DNA from: an uncultured Bacteroidales bacterium
GTDB taxonomy: Bacteria > Bacteroidota > Bacteroidia > Bacteroidales > Muribaculaceae
DNA length: 64,000 nt
Direction: 5' to 3'
Assembly: GCA_947570265.1 (NCBI GenBank)
Contig: CANOUR010000003.1
Location: 18,867-82,866 of the forward strand
Part shown: positions 52,811-61,067 of the stretch, piece by piece
How positions within the stretch are numbered: the stretch's first letter is position 1
How the letters are laid out: every line of letters begins with the position of its first letter
The notes under the pieces: generated by a model
Databases searched by the model: none
The model's input: the letters and a program-made list of their open reading frames with translations, nothing else
Told to the model about the DNA's origin: nothing
Made by a program: the position numbers and the translations under genes

Positions 52811-55264
52811 TCAGATGAAAAGGTTGAGATTGGCGCTGTCGGTGCGGTTCATATAGGTTGCGACGCCTCCGATTGTCACATTGTCGAGAAGTTCCTCACG
52901 CTTCACTCCCATGACGTCCATCGACATCTGACATGCTATGAATTCCACGCCGTTTCTTATCGCCGAATCGCGGAGCTGTTCGAGCGAGTCGATGTTTTTA
53001 TTCCTCATGATGTGCCGCATCAGCTTGCTGCCTGCGCCCATCATGTTCATTTTCGATAACTTGAGTGATCTTGAGTCGCCCGGAAGCATCATTGAGAACA
53101 TCTTGCCGAACATGTCTTTGCTCACCCTTGGTTTCTGAGGCTTCTTTATGGCGTTGAGACCCCAGAATGTGAAGAAGATTGTCACTTTTCCACCCGTTGC
53201 GGCTGCTCCGTTTGCGAGCACGAATGTGGCGAGGGCTTTATCGAGATCATCACTGAAAAGCACAAATGTCTTGTCTCTGCCGGCCGTTGGCTTGCAGCTG
53301 TCATTAGTCTCACAACACTCCGCCCCTCGCTCCACGGCTATCCGGTATTTTCCCCCGCAGGCTTCCGACGATAGGAATTTGTTGCCGGTCGAACGGCACC
53401 AGGCCTCGGCGTCACGCGCAAATCCCGGGTCAGTGGCCGTGATTTCCATTGATTGGCCGGGAGCCATACGGTCGACAGTCTCCTTTAGTTTCATGATCGG
53501 CCCGGGGCATGACAGACCGCAGGCATCGATCTTTATCCTCTGTACGTCAGTTGCGTGCTCAGTCTGTTTTCCGCTGTCGTTATGCGAGGCGGCCCGGGCG
53601 CAAGTGTTGTTTATGCATGCTGTGGCAGTGCGCATCGTCTTTATCCCTCCAACGAGGTTGCGCACATTGTCAAACCCATTGTTCCGCAGTATGTTGGACG
53701 CCAGATAACCTCTTAGACCCACACCGCAGTACAGCACTATCGGTTTGTCACGGGGTATTTCATCGAGTCGTCCGCGTATCGAGTCGAGCGGTATGTTTAT
53801 CGCGCCTGGCAGTGCCCCTGTGGCAAATTCCATGGGTGTGCGCACATCGATCAGCACCACATCTCCGCACTCCGTGGCGTCCTGCAATTCTCTCCAATAT
53901 ATCGGCTTCATGCGGCCGCTCATGATATTCTCAGCCACATATCCTGCGATCGCCACCGGATCTTTGGCCGAAGAATAGGGTGGGGCATAGGCCTGCTCTA
54001 TCGAGGTCAGATCCGACACCGTGCCCCCTTTCTTTATCACATCGGCTATCACATCGATGCGTTTGTCCACACCGTCATGCCCCACGATCTGCGCGCCAAG
54101 CACTTTACCGTTCTCAGGATCGAAGATCACCTTCATCGTCATCGGCAGGGCATCGGGATAGTATCCGGCGTGTGACGACGGATGTATCGTGGCCGACAGA
54201 TAGTTTATGCCGTCATGTTTCAACCGTTTTGCCGGCATGCCCGTTGCGGCTACCGTCAGGTCAAACACTTTGGCGATCGACGTGCCTATCGAGCCTTCAT
54301 ATCTCGAGTGGTTTCCCATCACCATGTTGTCTGCGGCGATCCTTGCCTGACGGTTGGCCGGCCCGGCAAGATAATTGAGCCACGGTTGGCCTGTCACCGG
54401 ATGGGCAAACTCAATGGCGTCGCCCACGGCATATATGTTGTCATCCGACGTGCGCAGAAACTCGTCAACTTTTATGCCGCGTGCCGCACCGGTCTCTATT
54501 CTGGCATCAGTCGCCAATGCCGTGTTTGGCCTCACGCCTATCGACAGTATCACTATGTCGGTCTGCAGTTTCCGCCCGTCGGCCAATGCTATTTCAATGC
54601 CTTTGTCATTTTTCTTGAAAGACGCTACTGCCGTCTCGAGATACAGCCCTATGCCCTTGTCGGCAAGATGCGAATGCACTATCTGAGCCATGGAGAAGTC
54701 GATGGGTGCCATCACCTGCGGCGCCATCTCCACCACCGTCACCTCCACTCCGGTATGACTGAGATTCTCGGCCATTTCAAGCCCGATGAATCCGCCGCCC
54801 ACGACCACTGCACGTCGCACATCGCCCGATGACAGCCGCGCTTTTATCATGTCCGTATCCGCTACATTGCGCAGTGTGTAGATGCCATCGATGTCTATGC
54901 CGGGCAGAGGCGGACGCACAGGCGACGCTCCCGGCGAGAGCAGCAGGCGGTCATAGCTCTCGGTGTACGATGTGCCGTCAGCGGCGGTCACTTCAACCGT
55001 CTTTTCCTCGCGGTTGATCGATTTCACTTCCGATCTCACCCTCACATCAATGTTGAATCGCTGTCCGAACGATTCGGGCGTTTGCAAAAGCAGCTTCTCA
55101 CGATAGGCGATCACACCGCCGATGTAGTATGGCAGCCCGCAGTTGGCATATGAGATATGTTCTCCTTTCTCAAAAAGTATTATTTCGGAGTCTTCCGACA
55201 GACGTCTTATCCTTGCAGCCGCTGTGGCTCCTCCGGCCACACCTCCGATTATCAGATATTTCAT
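52811..55264 (-). CDS. Four-module CoA-disulfide/persulfide reductase: FAD oxidoreductase-rhodanese-TusA-DsrE (817 aa)
   Basis: Residues 1 to about 445 form a pyridine nucleotide-disulfide oxidoreductase of the CoA-disulfide reductase type, with GGVAGGATAAARIRR for FAD and the single redox cysteine Cys42 in SYANCGLPYYIGG. A rhodanese domain follows (about 460-550, active Cys513 in YCGVGLRGY). Then a TusA/SirA domain (about 575-650, CPGPIM with Cys586) and a DsrE-like domain (about 675-817, Cys778 in FIACQMSMDVMG). All four predicted sulfur-carrying cysteines are present. It probably reduces persulfides or CoA disulfide with NAD(P)H and relays sulfane sulfur between domains. It is divergent from an OxyR gene, suggesting oxidative-stress control. 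Confidence 0.93.
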   Translation of the reverse strand: MKYLIIGGVAGGATAAARIRRLSEDSEIILFEKGEHISYANCGLPYYIGGVIAYREKLLLQTPESFGQRFNIDVRVRSEVKSINREEKTVEVTAADGTSYTESYDRLLLSPGASPVRPPLPGIDIDGIYTLRNVADTDMIKARLSSGDVRRAVVVGGGFIGLEMAENLSHTGVEVTVVEMAPQVMAPIDFSMAQIVHSHLADKGIGLYLETAVASFKKNDKGIEIALADGRKLQTDIVILSIGVRPNTALATDARIETGAARGIKVDEFLRTSDDNIYAVGDAIEFAHPVTGQPWLNYLAGPANRQARIAADNMVMGNHSRYEGSIGTSIAKVFDLTVAATGMPAKRLKHDGINYLSATIHPSSHAGYYPDALPMTMKVIFDPENGKVLGAQIVGHDGVDKRIDVIADVIKKGGTVSDLTSIEQAYAPPYSSAKDPVAIAGYVAENIMSGRMKPIYWRELQDATECGDVVLIDVRTPMEFATGALPGAINIPLDSIRGRLDEIPRDKPIVLYCGVGLRGYLASNILRNNGFDNVRNLVGGIKTMRTATACINNTCARAASHNDSGKQTEHATDVQRIKIDACGLSCPGPIMKLKETVDRMAPGQSMEITATDPGFARDAEAWCRSTGNKFLSSEACGGKYRIAVERGAECCETNDSCKPTAGRDKTFVLFSDDLDKALATFVLANGAAATGGKVTIFFTFWGLNAIKKPQKPRVSKDMFGKMFSMMLPGDSRSLKLSKMNMMGAGSKLMRHIMRNKNIDSLEQLRDSAIRNGVEFIACQMSMDVMGVKREELLDNVTIGGVATYMNRTDSANLNLFI

Positions 55265-55291
55265 AAAACTCGCTTATGGTTGATTTTTGAG

Positions 55292-55299
55292 CAAATGTA
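55292..55299 (-). promoter_or_regulatory. -7 promoter element TACATTTG for the persulfide reductase
   Basis: CAAATGTA on the plus strand reads TACATTTG on the minus strand, 27 bp before the ATG. The intergenic stretch between this and the oxyR box contains GATAG-N18-CTATC (55310-55337), a possible LysR-type operator overlapping the oxyR promoter. Confidence 0.65.
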
Positions 55300-55333
55300 G
55301 ATATATATCGATAGATCATCAAACGGTTTTCGC

Positions 55334-55341
55334 TATCTTTG
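55334..55341 (+). promoter_or_regulatory. -7 promoter element TATCTTTG for oxyR
   Basis: It is an exact TAnnTTTG match, 23 bp upstream of the GTG start of the LysR gene and 34 bp from the divergent -7 box, so one bound regulator could control both. Confidence 0.7.
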
Positions 55342-55364
55342 CATAGTTAAAAACTATTGGACAA

Positions 55365-56291
55365 GTGACATTGCAGCAGTTGAAATATGTCGTGGCCATT
55401 GACCGCTACCGCAGTTTCGCTCTCGCGGCCGAGGCTCTCGACGTGACACAGCCCACACTGAGCGGCATGCTGGGTAAACTCGAGGATGAGCTTGGCGTGA
55501 AACTCTTTGAGCGCACGAGCCGCAAGGTGACGACCACCGGCATCGGACAGGAGATTGTCAATCAGGCGCGACGCGTGATCATGGAGTCCGACCGCATTAA
55601 AGAGATGGTGAGCGAGAGCCGTGGTGCCGTCTCCGGCCAGTTCAGGCTCTCTGTCGGGCCAAGCATAGCACCCTACGTGTTGCCCGACTTCATCCGCCTC
55701 TACATGTCCGGTTACCCCGATGTAGAGCTGTCGGTCGAGGAAATGCGCCCCGAGACTATGGTAAGGTCACTCCTCGCATCGACGGTCGATGCCGGCATTG
55801 CCACAACCGGTTTTGCGACACAGGGACTGTATGAGATACCGTTGTATACCGAGCGTTTTCTCGTATACCTCTCTGAAAGCTGCAGGCGGAGGCTCGCTGT
55901 GTTCCGGCCTGCTGATCTCGAACACGAGCACCTGTGGGTGATGAAAGAAGTGCAGTGTCTGCGCGAGAGCGCTTTCAGCTTCTGTAAAGGCCGCGTCGGC
56001 AAACGCCACGTCTACGAAGCCGGCAACATCGACACGCTGATACGCATCGTCGATGCCAACGGCGGATACACTATCATCCCGCAGATGCATCTGCCGTTGC
56101 TTAGCGAACGGCAGCGCGACAATGTGAGGCGCATCGATGGCGACTATCTGTCGCTGCGCAGGGTGTCGATGTACATCAGGGAAGACTATGTCAGGGAGCG
56201 CATGCTCAACACCGTAGTCGATACCCTCAGACAATTCATCCCTGAGACGATGATGCAGCCATCACTGTTGCGTAACGGAATTCGTCTATGA
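55365..56291 (+). CDS. oxyR: OxyR-type LysR family redox regulator (308 aa)
   Basis: The start is a GTG at 55365 (MTLQQLKYVVAIDRYRSFALAAEALDV). The N-terminal winged HTH (residues 1-60) contains TQPTLSGMLGKLEDELGVKLFER. The substrate-binding-like domain keeps the OxyR pair Cys198 and Cys207 in CLRESAFSFC, with the same nine-residue spacing as the peroxide-sensing cysteines of E. coli OxyR. It therefore should form a disulfide on peroxide exposure and activate its regulon. The divergent neighbour, a persulfide/CoA-disulfide reductase, is a plausible target. Confidence 0.93.
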   Translation: MTLQQLKYVVAIDRYRSFALAAEALDVTQPTLSGMLGKLEDELGVKLFERTSRKVTTTGIGQEIVNQARRVIMESDRIKEMVSESRGAVSGQFRLSVGPSIAPYVLPDFIRLYMSGYPDVELSVEEMRPETMVRSLLASTVDAGIATTGFATQGLYEIPLYTERFLVYLSESCRRRLAVFRPADLEHEHLWVMKEVQCLRESAFSFCKGRVGKRHVYEAGNIDTLIRIVDANGGYTIIPQMHLPLLSERQRDNVRRIDGDYLSLRRVSMYIREDYVRERMLNTVVDTLRQFIPETMMQPSLLRNGIRL

Positions 56292-56304
56292 CAAAGATTA
56301 TCAT

Positions 56305-56312
56305 TAACTTTG
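56305..56312 (+). promoter_or_regulatory. -7 promoter element TAACTTTG before the kinase gene
   Basis: TAACTTTG ends four bases before the GTG start at 56317, so the transcript would be leaderless or nearly so. It lies 14 bp after the oxyR stop. Confidence 0.6.
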
Positions 56313-56316
56313 CAGG

Positions 56317-57885
56317 GTGGATGACGACAATCTCATAGTCTCTGGATTCGCCAGCGCTGACACACGGGCGCTGGACGCTGTCGATTTCGCCTTGGCCAAA
56401 CCTTTGGACAGGAGCGGATCTACGTGTGATGCCTACGAGTGTACCGTGCAGCGGCGGCGCGTATTCGTCAAGCGGCTCAAAGCTGAGTATCGCGACAATC
56501 CCCTGTATCGTGCGGCCTTCGACAAGGAGTATGACCTCGGCGTGTCGCTGAACCATCCGTCATTGCCCCGCTACACCGGATTCGGCGGAGACTACATCGT
56601 CATGGACTTCATCGAGGGTGATACGCTCGCCGACCTTATAAAGCGTGGTGACCCACGGCTCAAAAACCGTAAGTTTGTCCGTCGGTTGCTTCTCGAATTG
56701 GTTGGCGTTGTGGATTATCTTCACCGGCGCAACATAGTCCACTGCGACATAAAGGCTGACAATGTAATTGTCTCGCCATATGAAGACCGCCCCGCAACGC
56801 TCATCGATCTCGACAAGGCTTACACATCGTGGCTCGACTCTACCCACGGCAGCACTCAGAAATATGGCTGCGACGGTTGTGCCGACGGTACGATTGATTT
56901 CCGCGGACTCGGCAAGATAGCGTCGTCGCTCGGACAGAATAAGGTCGCACGCCTCTGCGAAAAGGACAACGTGTCGGTGGCGTCTATCAAACAAGCACTC
57001 AGGCCAGGCAATCGAATCGCTCTCTATCTCTCCGGCGCCGCTATGCTGATGCTTGGGCTTGCACTTTCCTTGTGGCATTTTACAGGAGATAACAACAGCA
57101 CAGAGTCGTCGGTGGACATGGAAGCATTGGCCGTTTCCCCCGACACCTCAGGTGTCAAGGTGATGGACGAATCCACACTTGCCCGAATCTCTGATACACT
57201 CGCTGAAAAACGGGCTGAATCCCATGTCGCAAATTCCGGAATAGACTACTCCTGGTTAGCCTCTCTGGTCGCTTCCAACATGAGTAGATTCCAAGCAGAG
57301 CGCAACAGGATTTATAATTTGATGAACAGCGATACGACAACTAAAGCTACTGTCGACAAAGCTATGTTCAATTACATAGACAAAACTAATAAAACGAGTT
57401 ACGCGATTTTCGACACCGCCGAAGTGCGCTTTCCGGATGTCTCAATAGATAAAGTTAGAAATGCCGTAGCCGACACCAAAGAGTACAATATATGGGTAAA
57501 AACCAACAGAGCTCTTTTCGACAGGTACGACGCCTACTCCGATTCAATTGAACGGATATATACGATTGATGCCGAGTGGGCCGGCAAACTGATTGCGTCA
57601 AAAGCCAACGTGCTTCAAGCCGATTTGGATAGGATCTACCGAATGCTTGAAAGCGATACAATATCCCCCGGATTAGTTTACGATGAATCACGTAAACTTC
57701 GGGACAAATTTTGGGATATAACGAGTTCCATATGTAAGGAAGCAGAGGAGCGCTACCCACACATACGCCAAGCAAAGGTTAGATTCCAAATCGAGATCAA
57801 CAAGGAATGGATGAATTGGTCAAATAAATTATCCGCTCTATCTCGGGCAGTCAAGGATTATGGCCGGAAACATTCTAACAAATAA
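56317..57885 (+). CDS. Membrane-anchored Ser/Thr protein kinase-like protein (522 aa)
   Basis: Translation starts at a GTG (MDDDNLIVSGFASADTR); the nearest ATG at 56321 is out of frame. Residues 30-210 form a kinase fold: Lys52 in FVKRLK (VAIK lysine), hinge YIVMDFIEGDTL, catalytic loop HCDIKADN (142-149, HRD changed to HCD) and DLD at 164-166 in place of DFG. The C-lobe is short, and activation-segment features are weak. A membrane helix at about 234-255 is followed by a 265-residue, helix-rich, presumably extracytoplasmic part with two related blocks (SNMSRFQAERNRIYNLMNSD and SKANVLQADLDRIYRMLESD). The catalytic Asp, Asn and Lys remain, so activity is possible. The sensor half is unknown. 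Confidence 0.82.
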   Translation: MDDDNLIVSGFASADTRALDAVDFALAKPLDRSGSTCDAYECTVQRRRVFVKRLKAEYRDNPLYRAAFDKEYDLGVSLNHPSLPRYTGFGGDYIVMDFIEGDTLADLIKRGDPRLKNRKFVRRLLLELVGVVDYLHRRNIVHCDIKADNVIVSPYEDRPATLIDLDKAYTSWLDSTHGSTQKYGCDGCADGTIDFRGLGKIASSLGQNKVARLCEKDNVSVASIKQALRPGNRIALYLSGAAMLMLGLALSLWHFTGDNNSTESSVDMEALAVSPDTSGVKVMDESTLARISDTLAEKRAESHVANSGIDYSWLASLVASNMSRFQAERNRIYNLMNSDTTTKATVDKAMFNYIDKTNKTSYAIFDTAEVRFPDVSIDKVRNAVADTKEYNIWVKTNRALFDRYDAYSDSIERIYTIDAEWAGKLIASKANVLQADLDRIYRMLESDTISPGLVYDESRKLRDKFWDITSSICKEAEERYPHIRQAKVRFQIEINKEWMNWSNKLSALSRAVKDYGRKHSNK

Positions 57886-58429
57886 TCTCCACCCCTGTCA
57901 GTCCGCCCTGCTTGGCTGCCTGATATGATCCGAGATGCTTCTTGTCGCGTTCCACATCGCTGATAAGCAGCTCAAACCCCACGTAGAATCCCGCGATCAT
58001 CAGTGTGTCGCCCTTCATCAGCTTGCTGCCGCGCGACTCATTCACAAGATATTTGTTCTCGCCCAGATAGCTAAGCACCAACAGGCGGTTGGGATGATAC
58101 GTCACCTGTATTTGCTCCCCCGGCTCGAGGTCAGCCGAATCGATGCTCTCCACCACACGGAAATCAGAAATGTCGGCGTCCTCACCCAAGTCTTTGGCCA
58201 GCAGATTATAATCAGGATATCCCAGATACTGCGCTAAAATGTCGAGCGACGACGGCCGCGCCTTTGCCGGACCATTGACAAAACCAAGCATCCTTTTCAG
58301 CGTGGTTGTGCCCAAAGTCTGCCCCGTCGCTTCCTGTATGGCCATGGCCAGAGCCTCGCACTGCTGCGGGTACTGTATCGGAGAGTTGAATCTCTCCTGT
58401 ATCATCTGTTTGATTCTGCTATTGAGCAT
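57875..58429 (-). CDS. Helical N-domain regulator-like protein of unknown function (184 aa)
   Basis: The ATG at 58427-58429 (MLNSRIKQMIQERFNSPI) follows the promoter at the normal distance; the longer ORF extends past it. The first 80 residues (CEALAMAIQEATGQTLGTTTLKRMLGFV...SSLDILAQYLGY) look like a DNA-binding helical domain of the kind found in Bacteroidota regulators that select autonomous units. The second half (about 100-184; LEPGEQIQVTYHPNRLLVLSYLG, LMKGDTLMIAGFYVGFEL) is a beta-rich domain. No enzyme motif is visible. It converges with the kinase gene, overlapping it by 11 bases. A transcriptional role is likely but not proven. Confidence 0.72.
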   Translation of the reverse strand: MLNSRIKQMIQERFNSPIQYPQQCEALAMAIQEATGQTLGTTTLKRMLGFVNGPAKARPSSLDILAQYLGYPDYNLLAKDLGEDADISDFRVVESIDSADLEPGEQIQVTYHPNRLLVLSYLGENKYLVNESRGSKLMKGDTLMIAGFYVGFELLISDVERDKKHLGSYQAAKQGGLTGVEIIC

Positions 58430-58451
58430 AACTGTTTTTATGTATTTTATG

Positions 58452-58459
58452 CAAAGGTA
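58452..58459 (-). promoter_or_regulatory. -7 promoter element TACCTTTG
   Basis: The plus-strand CAAAGGTA gives TACCTTTG on the minus strand, 22 bp before the ATG of the 184-residue protein. Confidence 0.7.
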
Positions 58460-58610
58460 AGCCGTTTCCAACGATTGTCCACGCTATACGGGTGTTCACA
58501 GCGTTCACACATTGCCAGCACCATCAGTCCCAAGCTGAATTATTTATTTTCCACGAATATAGCGGTTTTATCATGATCTATCGCGACACATAGTGATTGA
58601 TCCCATTAAA

Positions 58611-58705
58611 AGTGAACGAAGTGAACGATCTCATTTCATCACAGATCAAAAGAAAACCGCCAAATTTGGCCTCTGCAACGCAGAGCCACGCCGCAGATCA
58701 GCTCA
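58611..58705 (+). repeat. Upstream flank of duplicated element, copy 1
   Basis: AGTGAACGAAGTGAACG at 58611-58627 matches 16 of 17 bases at 63294-63310, and CAACGCAGAG at 58677-58686 recurs at 63358-63367 upstream of copy 2. A hairpin CTCTGC-aac-GCAGAG (58671-58685) is unique to this copy. Bases 58472-58610 show nothing recognisable. Confidence 0.6.
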
Positions 58706-58895
58706 TAAGTGAGTGTTCATTTTAAATTTTGGTATATATTCGAGATTTATTTCGAGACTATTTTCCTCGAAGAGGAGGGAACGTAGCGAGCTACGTGACT
58801 GACGATGAGAGGGAAAGAGACCGAAAGAAATCCGAAGATGAACCAAAATGATGGCAATTACTAATGAAAATCTTTTTTAATTGAACACTCACTTA
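58706..58895. mobile_element. MITE with 12-14 bp terminal inverted repeats and TA target duplication
   Basis: The ends TAAGTGAGTGTTCA (58706-58719) and TGAACACTCACTTA (58882-58895) are perfect inverted repeats, which can be read as AGTGAGTGTTCA termini flanked by a duplicated TA. The imperfect palindrome continues inward over most of the 190 bp (ATTTTGGT...TTCG...GATTT...TTTCG against its complement), with an inner ACGTAGC-ga-GCTACGT hairpin. It has no ORF. This is the form of a nonautonomous Tc1/mariner/IS630-type element. It interrupts the sequence shared with copy 2, so it inserted into (or excised from) an existing repeat. Confidence 0.8.
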
Positions 58896-58921
58896 AAAGC
58901 GCATTAAAAAAACGCCGATAT

Positions 58922-58952
58922 TTTGTCATCGTCAAAATATTGCTTAGATTTG
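58922..58952 (+). promoter_or_regulatory. Full promoter of structured RNA copy 1
   Basis: TTTG (58922-58925) and TAGATTTG (58945-58952) have the ideal 19-bp spacing. The same arrangement, with the same spacing, is kept in copy 2. Confidence 0.8.
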
Positions 58953-58956
58953 CGAA

Positions 58957-59272
58957 GTCGGGACATCACACACACATCCCGGCATAACATACTGAAAGCG
59001 TTTACTCGACGTTTCAGTTCTGACGTCTTGGAACTTCGCAACTTCCTTAAAAGTCTTTGTCAGAACCGGAGCAACAGTAGATGCCATGTTGGATATGTAA
59101 ACCTATCCGCCGCGCCCCGTAGCCTCATCCGTGAGACCCGGCCGCCACGCGGAGGATGCTTACATATTTCGCGTGGGCCTCTGCGTTGTTCCGTTCCTTA
59201 CGAAGACGGGCAATGCGAAGGCCTCAGGACGTGGGAGCGGACAGCAAGTACGGCACCACGCTTTTTTATTTT
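58957..59272 (+). ncRNA. Structured non-coding RNA element, copy 1 (about 316 nt)
   Basis: Paired regions in order: CGGGA/TCCCG (58959-58963 with 58977-58981), CTGAAA/TTTCAG (58992-58997 with 59012-59017), GTTCTGAC/GTCAGAAC (59017-59024 with 59059-59066), ATATGTAA/TTACATAT (59093-59100 with 59160-59167), and GCGTGG/CCACGC (59171-59176 with 59256-59261). Inside the last stem are GGCC and GCGTTG/CAATGC, and it ends in six T: an intrinsic terminator. A second copy at 63431-63741 keeps these pairs. Small ORFs across it are frameshifted between copies, so it is not coding. It could be an sRNA or an attenuator leader of the WG-repeat gene 75 bp downstream. I cannot match it to a named RNA family. 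Confidence 0.72.
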
Positions 59273-59346
59273 CAAGTATGTGGAAAATATATAATTCGGC
59301 ATTCATAAACAATCACGATCAACCAATCACTTATTAACCAAAATTT

Positions 59347-60930
59347 ATGTTTAAAAAATTATTTTCAGTCCTTGCGGCCGCACTCTTAATCACTAGCTGT
59401 GGAAGCAAATCGGCTGCCGACGCCGACTACATCAGCGTCATGGTCGATAACTCTAAAATGTGGAGTCTTCTCGACGTCGACAATGGCAAGATGGTTTTCA
59501 CCGATGAGTTCTTCGCTCCGGCCACCAACGTTGTCAACAACGCATTCTTCGTGCAAAACGACGACGGCACATTCGACCTCTACACCATCGAAAACACCAA
59601 AAACAAGCTCAACCGCGACAGCTACACCTTTGTCACCAACTTCAGCCCCGACGGATTTGCCATCGTACGCGTCAAAACCGAGCCATGGCAGATCGTCGAC
59701 ACAAAAGGTCAGGTCGTCGCCACACTCGACAAAAAACTTGGCGTAGCAAGCGGCTTCGGCCCCGACGGACTCGCCATGATCTACAACACCGAAAAACAAT
59801 TCGGATATATCGACACCCACGGACAGACCGTCATCAAACCCCGCTACATCAATGCCACACCATTCTCCGACGGCATCGCTATTGTAGTCACCCGTCAGGA
59901 AAACGGCAAAAACTTCTTTGAGGCCATCGACAAGACAGGCACAGCCCTCTTCAAAGGCAACACCGGACAATATAGCGACATCACCCCGTTTGAAAACGGC
60001 TACTGCTTTGCCGTCGAAGGCGACCACATTGTGCTGCTCGACAAAACCGGCAAGAAAGTCATCTCCGTCAACGAAGGCACAAGCCTCAGAAACCTCTCGG
60101 TCAACAAAGACAAAATCATCTATTCCGACAAAGAGTTCTATGGCGTGAAAGATCTCACCGGCAAAATCGTCATACGCGCAAAATATCCCAGCCTCAGATT
60201 CCTGGGCGACGGCAACCTGCTCGCGGTTAACTCAAACGGACGCGTCGGCGTAGTCGACACCAACGACGAGATCGTCATCCCGTTCGAATACGACAGACTC
60301 GAATATCTCGCCGCCGACCGCTATCTCACCACATCCGGCAGCGTCATCATCCTCATCAACAAAGAAGGCAAAGAAGTCTGTGACCAGGCATTCTCGCAGG
60401 TTGTCAACCGTTCCGAATCGGCCAACCTCGCCGCACTCGTGGCCGTGCTCTCTTCGTCCAACAACAAATCCTCGTCATACGAGTCTGTCGAATCCAACAC
60501 CTTCGACTTCAGTGAAATCCAGTCGAAGCTTCAGGAACTCATCAGCGAAGAACTCACCGGCGACGACTCCGTCACCGACGAAATCACCGCCGACTACACC
60601 GAATCCGCCTCTTCCGAATCCACCATCCTCAGCCTCACAGGCACATTCGGAAAATATCCCGTCACCGTCAGCCTCCGCATCAAAGGCAGCGACGTCACCG
60701 GCAGCTACTACTACACCAAAAGCGGATCAGGCTCACCCATCACCCTCGAAGGCTTCATGACCGATCCCACCCAAATGACCGTCAGCGAGATGGTCGGCGG
60801 CCAGCCCACAGGCTCATGGAACCTCTCGCTCCTCTACCAGTCCGACAACCGCATCTCGGCAAGCGGCAAAATGATCAACTCAAAAGGCAAGGAATTCGAC
60901 ATCCAGCTCTCGGGCACATGCAGCAACTGA
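59347..60930 (+). CDS. WG-repeat lipoprotein (527 aa)
   Basis: The start MFKKLFSVLAAALLITSC gives a lipobox ITSC with Cys18. Residues about 25-355 are repeated WG-type beta-hairpin units (GFAIVRVKTEPWQIVDTKGQVVATLD; FGYIDTHGQTVIKPRY; GVVDTNDEIVIPFEYDRL), although the namesake Trp-Gly is mostly degenerate. A Ser/Thr/Glu-rich linker (about 370-420) leads to a beta-rich C-terminal domain (TGTFGKYPVTVSLRIKGSDVTGSYYY). Codons end strongly in C, more so than in neighbouring genes. The surface or periplasmic role is unknown. It is probably read from the structured RNA region upstream and ends at a strong terminator. Confidence 0.83.
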   Translation: MFKKLFSVLAAALLITSCGSKSAADADYISVMVDNSKMWSLLDVDNGKMVFTDEFFAPATNVVNNAFFVQNDDGTFDLYTIENTKNKLNRDSYTFVTNFSPDGFAIVRVKTEPWQIVDTKGQVVATLDKKLGVASGFGPDGLAMIYNTEKQFGYIDTHGQTVIKPRYINATPFSDGIAIVVTRQENGKNFFEAIDKTGTALFKGNTGQYSDITPFENGYCFAVEGDHIVLLDKTGKKVISVNEGTSLRNLSVNKDKIIYSDKEFYGVKDLTGKIVIRAKYPSLRFLGDGNLLAVNSNGRVGVVDTNDEIVIPFEYDRLEYLAADRYLTTSGSVIILINKEGKEVCDQAFSQVVNRSESANLAALVAVLSSSNNKSSSYESVESNTFDFSEIQSKLQELISEELTGDDSVTDEITADYTESASSESTILSLTGTFGKYPVTVSLRIKGSDVTGSYYYTKSGSGSPITLEGFMTDPTQMTVSEMVGGQPTGSWNLSLLYQSDNRISASGKMINSKGKEFDIQLSGTCSN

Positions 60931-60967
60931 TATAAGCATTGCCGTGTCCCCCACCTGACACCAATCC

Positions 60968-60998
60968 AAGGGCTGCCTGCCGTTTGCAGGCAGCCCTT
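60968..60998 (+). terminator. Hairpin terminator of the WG-repeat gene
   Basis: A perfect 13-bp stem AAGGGCTGCCTGC/GCAGGCAGCCCTT with a five-base loop lies 38 bp after the stop. The U-run is short. Confidence 0.75.
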
Positions 60999-61067
60999 GC
61001 CATACACGCGGTGCCTCATCCCACGCCTCCCTGCTTGCCCATATCAGTTAATATCGGGGAAATTTGT

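Noticed and set aside
58671..58685. CTCTGC-aac-GCAGAG as a terminator
   Set aside because: No U-run follows on either strand and it is not next to a gene end.
58923..59294. ORF of 123 codons over RNA copy 1 (and a 91-codon ORF over copy 2 at 63555-63830) with similar peptide segments
   Set aside because: The similarity is explained by nucleotide identity of the repeated RNA; one-base indels between the copies put parts in different frames and stems are conserved instead.
59386..60027. 213-codon antisense ORF in the WG-repeat gene
   Set aside because: Arises from the strong codon bias of the plus-strand gene; Val/Asp-rich with no domain.
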